Below, in pieces: positions 1 to 5,151 of a stretch of 5,151 nt of DNA (the first letter of the stretch is position 1; each line of letters opens with the position of its first letter). The stretch spans positions 1-5,151 of the forward strand of contig JAUWRQ010000127.1 of the NCBI GenBank assembly GCA_030610515.1, read 5' to 3'. Source of the DNA: Candidatus Eiseniibacteriota bacterium. GTDB taxonomy: Bacteria > Joyebacterota > Joyebacteria > Joyebacterales > Joyebacteraceae. The translations under genes were made by a program, and so were the position numbers. A model generated the notes under the pieces. It did no database searches, was not told the origin of the DNA, and saw only the letters and a list, made by a program, of their open reading frames with translations.

Positions 1-1
1 A

Positions 2-838
2 GACGGCCAGTTCACACCCGCGCTGAACAACAAGATCGTGTTCTCGCGCATCCTCGCGAGCTACGGCTGCACGGTCCCGGAGTACTACTGCCTGATCCGG
101 GACGGAGAGATGTTCCAGATCGGCGACCGCTACCGGATGCGCTCTCCTTCCGACGTGGCCGAGGCATGTCTCTCGGGTGGGGAGTTCATCGTCAAGCCGT
201 ACACCGGAGGGGGCGGACTGCGCGTGACGGCGCTGTCCGCGCGCGACGGGAAGCTCCTCATGAACTGGAAGGAGCGTTCCAAGGACGAGGTGACGGCCTT
301 CCTGGCACAGCTCTCGGACGGCGTGGTCTCCCAGTTCATCCACCAGCATGAGTACGCATCGCGCATCTTCCCTCATTCGACCAACACGATCCGGATCCTG
401 ACCATGTGGGACTACGAGCTCGGCGAACCGTTCGTGCCGTTCGCCGGTCACCGCTTCGGGCGGGTGGCCTCCGTGCCGGTCGACAACTGCTCTCAGGGCG
501 GCATCTCATGTCCGATCGACGTCCCGACGGGCGTGCTGGGCGTCGCGAGGGCGGGGCGCACCGACCGTGAGATGTCGGCGCACGAGACGCACCCCGACAC
601 GGGTGAGCAGATCACAGGGTTAGAGATCCCGCACTGGGAGTTCACCATTCGGAAGCTCGTCGAGATCTGCAGACAGATGGCCTACATCCCGTACGTCGGG
701 TGGGACGTCGTGATAACGCAGGACGGCTTCGCGGTGACCGAGGGCAACAGCTGTCCCGATCTCGGACACCAGGCCTTCGGTCCGCTGCTCGAGGATCCGC
801 GCGTGCACGCGTTCTACGAGAAGTTTCACGCGCTCTAG
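2..838 (+). CDS. Sugar-transfer-associated ATP-grasp enzyme (5' partial)
   Basis: The frame is open to the left edge, so 278 C-terminal residues are visible and the true start is outside the window. The GTG at nt 38 is an internal Val: the residues before it (LNNK, then IVFSRIL) already look like the family's conserved N-terminal Lys motif. Counting from the first visible residue, further ATP-grasp landmarks are K65 in VKPYTGGGG (nucleotide-binding Lys and Gly-rich loop), QFIHQH at about 111-116, NTIRIL at about 128-133, an NCSQGGI segment near 162, HPDTGEQI near 197, and GWD (D235) with TEGN (E247, N249) as the likely Mg2+ ligands. This order fits the Pfam ATPgrasp_ST type, carboxylate-amine/thiol ligase-like enzymes often found in polysaccharide loci. 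The substrate is unknown, and no glycosyltransferase is visible here to fix the pathway. The C-terminus looks complete, ending with TAG. It is probably cytoplasmic, as no membrane segment is seen. Confidence 0.85.
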   Translation, partial: DGQFTPALNNKIVFSRILASYGCTVPEYYCLIRDGEMFQIGDRYRMRSPSDVAEACLSGGEFIVKPYTGGGGLRVTALSARDGKLLMNWKERSKDEVTAFLAQLSDGVVSQFIHQHEYASRIFPHSTNTIRILTMWDYELGEPFVPFAGHRFGRVASVPVDNCSQGGISCPIDVPTGVLGVARAGRTDREMSAHETHPDTGEQITGLEIPHWEFTIRKLVEICRQMAYIPYVGWDVVITQDGFAVTEGNSCPDLGHQAFGPLLEDPRVHAFYEKFHAL

Positions 839-859
839 GCGGGCGCGGGCGAATCTGCA

Positions 860-877
860 GAGGCGCCTGGGCGTCTC
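860..877 (+). other. GC-rich hairpin in the leader of the peptidase gene
   Basis: Nt 860-866 (GAGGCGC) can pair with nt 871-877 (GCGTCTC), giving seven pairs including one G-T wobble, around a CTGG tetraloop; the inner C-G could extend it to eight. No T-tract follows, so this is not a canonical intrinsic terminator. It sits about 11 nt before the ribosome binding site of the peptidase gene and could be a weak attenuator, an mRNA-stabilising stem, or chance in GC-rich DNA. Confidence 0.3.
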
Positions 878-887
878 ACCGACACGA

Positions 888-895
888 AGAGGGGT
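888..895 (+). promoter_or_regulatory. Ribosome binding site for the S9 peptidase gene
   Basis: AGAGGGGT contains a strong purine-rich Shine-Dalgarno-like core (GAGGGG, nt 889-894), 8 nt before the ATG at 903. It supports that start, and no other in-frame start lies close upstream. Confidence 0.7.
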
Positions 896-902
896 AATTA
901 CG

Positions 903-3440
903 ATGCGCGAACGGGAACGAATCGGTCTCAGAGGCGGCCTCACCTGGATCATCATCACGCTCGTGCTCGTCGCAGCGGCGGCGCACTCGTTCGCGCTTCT
1001 GCTGCCCGGCGCGGCCGCGTCCGAGGAGACCAGTCACCGTTCAGCCGACCGGGCCGCACCGGGTTCGTCCGGGAACGACGGCTATCGACTGCCCGACCAG
1101 ACGCTGGTCGACATCATCGACGCCAGCAGGACGCCGTGGGGCAGCATCGGTCCGCGTCGTGAGTGGGCGGTTTTCCGCCATCGGCCCGGCTACCCGTCGA
1201 TCGAGGAACTCGCGGAGCGCGAGCTCAGGCTTGCCGGGATGAGATTCAAGCCCGACCAGAACGCGCGCAGCAGGACGTGGTACGGAAACGGTCTCACGCT
1301 TCTCAGGGTTTCGGACGCTGAGACGTTCCCCGTGACCGGACTCCCCGATGGTCCCAGGATCGAGAACGCGACGTGGTCGCCGGACGGGAGCATGGTCGCA
1401 TTCACCAATACCACACCGGCCGGTGTGGAACTCTGGGTCGTCGATGTCGGGGAGGCGGCCGCGCGGCGGCTGACCGGTCCCTTCGTGTCGATGACGGCCA
1501 ACGTTCCGCCGAGATGGCTCTACGGAAGCGACGCCCTGGTCTGTTGCATGGTGCCCTCCGAACGCGGTCCGGAGCCCGCTCGCCCGGCCGCTCCGACCGG
1601 CCCGGTCGTTCAAGAGACGACGGGGGAGGCGGCGCCCGCCCGGACGTATCAGGATCTGCTCCGCGATTCCTATGATGAGGGCCTCTTCGAGTACTACATG
1701 ACGTCGCAGCTCTCGGTCGTCTCGCTCGACGGGACGGTCACGCCGCTGCGCGAGCCCTCGCTCATCTGGGACGTCGACCCGTCGCCGGACGGGAGCCTGT
1801 TGCTCGTGAGCAGGTTGCACCGTCCTTTTTCGTATCTCGTGACGTCCCCCCGGTTCCCGACGCTGGTCGAGGTCTGGGATCTCCACGGCAACGTCGTACA
1901 CGAGGTCGCCGATCTGCCTCTGCGCGAGAACATACCGATCACCAGAGGGAGCGTCGCAGAGGGCCCACGGTCCATCGTGTGGCGCGCGGACGCTCCGTCG
2001 ACGCTGTGCTGGGTGGAGGCCCTCGACGGCGGCGACGCCGGAGCGGATGCCGACGTTCGAGACCAGGTATACCTTCTGGAGTCCCCGTTCGACGGGGACC
2101 CGGTGCGCTGGTTTACGACCGAGCTGCGCTTCTACGAGATCCGCTGGGCTCACGACGGTCTCGCGCTCTCCTACGAGTGGTGGTGGCCGACCCGGACGAA
2201 CCGCTGCTGGAAGGTCGCGCCCGGAGAACCGGAAAGGACCCCCGCGCTTCTCATCGATCACGTGTGGGAGGATCGTTACTCGGATCCGGGCGAGCCGGCG
2301 ACCGCGTGGAACGGCTACGGGCGCAGGGTGCTCCAGACGGCCGACGACGCCCACACGATCTTCATGATAGGGGACGGGGCATCGCCCCAGGGCAACCGCC
2401 CATTCCTGGACGCGTTCGACACGCACCACGGGCAGACGCATCGCCTTTTCCGGTCTGAGGCCCCGCACTACGAAACGCCGGTCGCGCTGCTCAACAAGGA
2501 GGCTCGCCACGTAATCACCAGGAGGGAGTCGGTGACCGATGTCCCTGACTTTTTCGTGCGCGACCTCTCGGACGGGAGCACCCGGCGTCTTACCTCCTTC
2601 CCGCATCCGACGCCGCAGCTTCTGGGGTTTCAGAAAGAGCTCATCCGCTACAAGCGCGCGGACGGCATCGACCTGACGGGAACGCTCTACCTTCCTCCCG
2701 GATACACGCCCGACGACGGACCGCTCCCGATGGTCATGTGGGCCTACCCGCGCAGCTTCAAGCGCGCGGACGCAGCAGGACAGATCGACGACTCACCCTA
2801 TCGCTTCGACTGGATAGGCTGGTGGTCGCCGCTCTTGTGGCTCACTCAGGGCTACTCGGTTCTCGACGGTCCCACGATGCCGATCATAGGCGAGGGGGAC
2901 GAGGAGCCCAACGACACGTACATCGAGCAGCTGGTGCTGAGCGCCGAGGCTGCCGTGGACGAGGTCGTGCGCAGAGGCGTCGCCGACCGGGACAGGATCG
3001 CGATAGGGGGTCACTCCTATGGAGCGTTCATGACGGCGAACCTCCTGGCGCACTCAGACCTTTTCGCAGCTGGTCTGGCGCGGACGGGCGCCTACAATCG
3101 CACACTCACGCCCTTCGGCTTCCAGTCGGAGGAGCGAACGCTCTGGGATGCGCCCGACGTGTACTTCGCGATGTCGCCGTTCATGCACGCCGACAAGATC
3201 AGCGAGCCGCTTCTCATGGTGCACGGTGACGCGGACAGCAACGCGGGCACCTTCCCGATGCAGAGCGAACGGCTGTACAGCGCCATCAAGGGCCTCGGCG
3301 GCACGGCAAGGCTCGTCATGCTGCCGCACGAGAGCCACAGCTACCGCGCGCGCGAGTCGCTCCTGCATCTTCTCTGGGAGACGGGGCAGTGGCTCGACCG
3401 CTACGTGAAGAACCGCGAGGTGGACGCGGAGGCGCCCTGA
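903..3440 (+). CDS. Exported S9 serine peptidase, glutamyl endopeptidase-like (S9D)
   Basis: An 845-residue prolyl-oligopeptidase-fold peptidase, predicted to act outside the cytoplasm. The N-terminus has a basic stretch, a hydrophobic segment at about 13-34, and a possible signal peptidase site after A37-A38-A39; if uncleaved it would be a membrane anchor. Residues ~60-570 form the beta-propeller, with blade motifs WSPDG (158-162), SPDG (294-297) and WAHDG (415-419). The alpha/beta-hydrolase domain starts near 577. The triad is visible: nucleophile Ser705 in GGHSYGAFM, Asp778 in HGDADSN, His812 in PHESHSY. Tyr615 in WAYPR is the likely oxyanion-hole residue. Segments such as YRLPDQ, RTYQDLLRDSYDE, ARTGAYNRTLTPFGFQ and MSPFMHADKI match my memory of plant chloroplast glutamyl endopeptidase (CGEP) and bacterial relatives, which cleave after Glu and act mainly on peptides or unfolded proteins. 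The length is normal for that group. The serpin gene follows after 27 nt. The S9 assignment is very secure; Glu specificity is inferred. Confidence 0.93.
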   Translation: MRERERIGLRGGLTWIIITLVLVAAAAHSFALLLPGAAASEETSHRSADRAAPGSSGNDGYRLPDQTLVDIIDASRTPWGSIGPRREWAVFRHRPGYPSIEELAERELRLAGMRFKPDQNARSRTWYGNGLTLLRVSDAETFPVTGLPDGPRIENATWSPDGSMVAFTNTTPAGVELWVVDVGEAAARRLTGPFVSMTANVPPRWLYGSDALVCCMVPSERGPEPARPAAPTGPVVQETTGEAAPARTYQDLLRDSYDEGLFEYYMTSQLSVVSLDGTVTPLREPSLIWDVDPSPDGSLLLVSRLHRPFSYLVTSPRFPTLVEVWDLHGNVVHEVADLPLRENIPITRGSVAEGPRSIVWRADAPSTLCWVEALDGGDAGADADVRDQVYLLESPFDGDPVRWFTTELRFYEIRWAHDGLALSYEWWWPTRTNRCWKVAPGEPERTPALLIDHVWEDRYSDPGEPATAWNGYGRRVLQTADDAHTIFMIGDGASPQGNRPFLDAFDTHHGQTHRLFRSEAPHYETPVALLNKEARHVITRRESVTDVPDFFVRDLSDGSTRRLTSFPHPTPQLLGFQKELIRYKRADGIDLTGTLYLPPGYTPDDGPLPMVMWAYPRSFKRADAAGQIDDSPYRFDWIGWWSPLLWLTQGYSVLDGPTMPIIGEGDEEPNDTYIEQLVLSAEAAVDEVVRRGVADRDRIAIGGHSYGAFMTANLLAHSDLFAAGLARTGAYNRTLTPFGFQSEERTLWDAPDVYFAMSPFMHADKISEPLLMVHGDADSNAGTFPMQSERLYSAIKGLGGTARLVMLPHESHSYRARESLLHLLWETGQWLDRYVKNREVDAEAP

Positions 3441-3452
3441 AAGCCGATTCTG

Positions 3453-3458
3453 AAAGGA
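3453..3458 (+). promoter_or_regulatory. Ribosome binding site for the serpin gene
   Basis: AAAGGA lies 9 nt before the ATG at 3468 and favours that start. A second in-frame ATG at 3480 has its own purine-rich GAGGTG at nt 3470-3475 but only 4 nt of spacing. Starting at 3480 would remove four residues and give a more typical signal sequence (MRKAAVCL), so the choice is not final. Confidence 0.6.
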
Positions 3459-3467
3459 CTTAAGACG

Positions 3468-4823
3468 ATGAGGTGTATCATGAGAAAGGCTGCCGTCTGT
3501 CTCACAGCCGCGGCCGCGGTGCTCGCCGCTCTCGCGGCGTCGTCCTGTGCCTCGGTTGAAAGCGGGGAGGACGCGAGCGCCGGCTCCGCCGAGCGTGGAG
3601 GAAGCGCCGCGCACGTTGCGCGGAACGTGGAAGGTGATGTCATGGATCTCACGTCGGGGAACGCGGCGTTCGCCTTCGACCTGTACGACGAGCTCAGGAC
3701 TCGCTCCGGGAACCTCTTCTTCTCGCCCCAGAGTATCTCGACTGCGCTCGCCATGACCTACGTCGGGGCGAGGGGCCGCACCGAGGAGGAGATGGCCTCC
3801 GCTCTCAGGTTGCCCTCGCTTGGGGCGGCGGAGTCCACGGCCGGCCGGTCTTCTCCCGAGTACCGCAGCAGGCTGGCGAGGTCCTTCGGTTCGCTCTCGG
3901 AGTTGCAGGCATCTGACACGTCCTCCGGAGGCTACGTCCTGGCGGAGGCGAACGCGCTGTGGGGTCAGGAGGGATATCCCTTCCTCGATCCGTTCCTCGA
4001 GCTCAACCGGGACGGATTCCGTGCCGGACTCTCGCGGCTCGATTTCGCGGGGGACACGGAGGGCGCCAGGAACACGATCAACACGTGGGTCGAGGAGAAG
4101 ACCCACGGGAAGATCGAGGACCTGATCCGCCCCGGCGACCTCGATCCCCTGGTGCGCATCGTTCTTACGAACGCCATCTACTTCAAGGGGCGGTGGTCCG
4201 AGCAGTTCGACCCCGATGCGACTCGCGATGCCGCGTTCCACAGAGAGCCCGGCAACGCGGAGATGGACGTCGAAGTCCCGATGATGTCGCGGAAGGGCGA
4301 GTACGCGTTCGCGCGCATAGAGGGAGCCGGCTTGACGATCGCCGAGCTGCCCTACGAAGGTGGCCGCGCCTCGATGCTGGTGCTCCTGCCCGACGAGGGC
4401 GTCCCCGGCGGGCTGAAGGCGCTCGAGGAGAGGCTGTCCCCGGAAGCCCTTGACGCGTGGGTCTCCACGCTCGCGAAGAGGGAGATTCTTGTCACGCTTC
4501 CCCGGTTCAGCATGACGTGGGGGACGGCGAACATCATTCCGGAGCTCGAGGCGCTGGGCATGATCGCTCTCTTCTCTGGCGGCGCGGATCTCTCTGGCAT
4601 CGACGGGACGCAAGATCTCTACGTCAGCCGCGTGCTTCACAAGGCGTTCGTCGACGTCAACGAGGAAGGCACGGAGGCTGCTGCCGCGACCGCGGTCATC
4701 GGCCGGCTGAAGGCGGTCATGCCGCTCCAGTTCCGCGTCGACCGTCCGTTCCTGTTCCTGATTAGGGACACTGACTCCGGAGCCATACTCTTCATGGGGC
4801 GCGTCACGGACCCGACGGCATGA
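3468..4823 (+). CDS. Serpin, predicted inhibitory and lipoprotein-anchored
   Basis: A 451-residue serine protease inhibitor of the serpin family. Residues 1-26 form a signal sequence (RK, then an Ala/Leu-rich core) ending at AASSC, a permissive lipobox with Cys27 as the lipidation site; Ala28 at +2 would fit the outer membrane. A Ser/Gly/Glu-rich linker (~28-50) leads into the serpin fold. Hallmarks are NLFFSPQSIS (82-91), NTINTWVEEKTHGKI (202-216), LTNAIYFKGRW (233-243), LPRFSM, the signature FRVDRPFLFLI (422-432), and ILFMGRVTDP near the C-terminus. The hinge is of the inhibitory type: E399-E400-G401-T402-E403, then four Ala and T408, with no bulky or Pro residue. By the 17-residue rule P1 is Lys415 and P1' Ala416, which suggests a trypsin-like target; Arg413 is an alternative. 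Inhibitory serpins trap proteases as a covalent acyl-enzyme. It lies 27 nt after the peptidase gene and overlaps the next gene by 4 nt. The target is unknown. Confidence 0.94.
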   Translation: MRCIMRKAAVCLTAAAAVLAALAASSCASVESGEDASAGSAERGGSAAHVARNVEGDVMDLTSGNAAFAFDLYDELRTRSGNLFFSPQSISTALAMTYVGARGRTEEEMASALRLPSLGAAESTAGRSSPEYRSRLARSFGSLSELQASDTSSGGYVLAEANALWGQEGYPFLDPFLELNRDGFRAGLSRLDFAGDTEGARNTINTWVEEKTHGKIEDLIRPGDLDPLVRIVLTNAIYFKGRWSEQFDPDATRDAAFHREPGNAEMDVEVPMMSRKGEYAFARIEGAGLTIAELPYEGGRASMLVLLPDEGVPGGLKALEERLSPEALDAWVSTLAKREILVTLPRFSMTWGTANIIPELEALGMIALFSGGADLSGIDGTQDLYVSRVLHKAFVDVNEEGTEAAAATAVIGRLKAVMPLQFRVDRPFLFLIRDTDSGAILFMGRVTDPTA

Positions 4824-5151
4824 CCTTTCTGAAGCGCACGAGACGCAGGATCACGAGGTCGGACGCATTCATCGGCGCTCTGGCGGCCGTGACCCGCGCG
4901 TTCATTCTCGTGTACGCGAAGACGCTGCGCGTGCGCATGGACTCTCATCCGGAACACGACGCGCTCGAGCCGTCGAAGATCCTCTACGGCTTCTGGCACG
5001 GGAGGCAGTTCCTGCTCGTTCCCGCGTTCCGCGGGAGCGGGATCGCCATCATGACTGATCTGTCGTGGGCGGGCGAAATCCAGACCAGGGTCCTTGAGAG
5101 ACTTGGCTACGTGGCCGTGCGCGGTTCCAGCAGGCGGCGGCCGGCGCGGGC
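4820..5151 (+). CDS. DUF374 lysophospholipid acyltransferase-like protein (3' partial)
   Basis: The ATG at 4820 overlaps the serpin TGA (ATGA), and the frame stays open to the window edge, giving 110 N-terminal residues. A very basic start (KRTRRR, 5-10) precedes a hydrophobic stretch at about 16-33, a likely membrane-association helix. Then come YGFWHGRQFLL (56-66), an IAIMTDLSWAGEIQTRVL block (75-92) and GYVAVRGSS (96-104), the order typical of DUF374/COG2121 proteins, which are related to PlsC acyltransferases and often lie near Kdo-transferase or lipid A genes. The role would be acyl transfer to a lipid at the inner membrane, but the substrate is unproven. No good Shine-Dalgarno precedes the ATG, so translation is probably coupled to the serpin. 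The family usually has about 200-230 residues, so roughly half is missing. As I remember the family, the second block usually reads SxxDG; here it is SWAG. Confidence 0.82.
   Translation, partial: MTFLKRTRRRITRSDAFIGALAAVTRAFILVYAKTLRVRMDSHPEHDALEPSKILYGFWHGRQFLLVPAFRGSGIAIMTDLSWAGEIQTRVLERLGYVAVRGSSRRRPAR

Noticed and set aside
38..40. GTG as start of the ATP-grasp gene
   Set aside because: The frame is open upstream to the window edge and the upstream residues already match the family, so this is an internal Val codon.
895..901. TAATTAC resembling a -10 promoter box
   Set aside because: It lies directly between the ribosome binding site and the start codon and has no convincing -35 partner.
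1575..1650. Pro/Ala-rich stretch in the peptidase that looks like a low-complexity insertion
   Set aside because: S9D homologues as I recall them have a similar Pro-rich segment before the conserved RTxQDLL motif, so it is a normal family feature.
1376..1796. A 16-nt direct repeat (nt 1376-1391 and 1781-1796)
   Set aside because: Both copies encode the same beta-propeller blade motif (SPDGS), so they are explained by protein structure and not by a DNA element.
1041..2606. Long minus-strand open frame (521 codons) antisense to the S9 peptidase
   Set aside because: Its translation is Arg/Pro/Gly/Val-rich without recognisable motifs, and it lies wholly opposite a gene with an intact catalytic triad. 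Such frames are common in high-GC DNA.
3054..4640. Long minus-strand open frame (528 codons) opposite the end of the peptidase gene and most of the serpin
   Set aside because: It spans two convincing + strand genes and their junction, with Arg-rich low-information composition and no family motif. It is a GC-driven shadow.

Overview
The window (G+C in the mid-60s % by eye, all genes on the + strand, AGG common for Arg) looks like chromosomal DNA from a high-GC diderm bacterium, probably an uncultivated environmental lineage. The evidence for a diderm is a DUF374-type acyltransferase (a family tied to LPS/lipid A loci) plus a predicted lipoprotein and a predicted secreted peptidase. The phylum cannot be fixed from this sequence. 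I see no mobile element, CRISPR array, tRNA or rRNA.

Layout: (1) nt 2-838 is the 3' part of an ATP-grasp gene of the 'sugar-transfer associated' kind; its true start lies before the window. (2) A 64-nt gap holds a small GC-rich hairpin and a good ribosome binding site. (3) nt 903-3440 encodes an exported S9-family serine peptidase that closely resembles the glutamyl endopeptidase (S9D/CGEP) subfamily, with an intact Ser-Asp-His triad. (4) After 27 nt, nt 3468-4823 encodes a serpin with a lipoprotein-like signal sequence and a reactive-centre loop of the inhibitory type, predicted P1 Lys415. (5) A gene too short at the window edge to be obvious starts inside the serpin stop codon (ATGA, nt 4820) and runs off the end; it is the N-terminal part of a DUF374 lysophospholipid-acyltransferase-like protein.

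The same orientation, short gaps and the ATGA overlap suggest one transcription unit, at least from the peptidase to the acyltransferase. A common theme is the cell envelope: an exported peptidase, an envelope-anchored protease inhibitor, a membrane-associated acyltransferase, and perhaps an ATP-grasp enzyme for surface polymer modification. The most interesting point is the tight pairing of an exported serine peptidase with a bacterial serpin whose predicted specificity (Lys at P1) does not match that peptidase. This suggests the serpin targets some other, trypsin-like protease. No wholly new system is evident from sequence alone.
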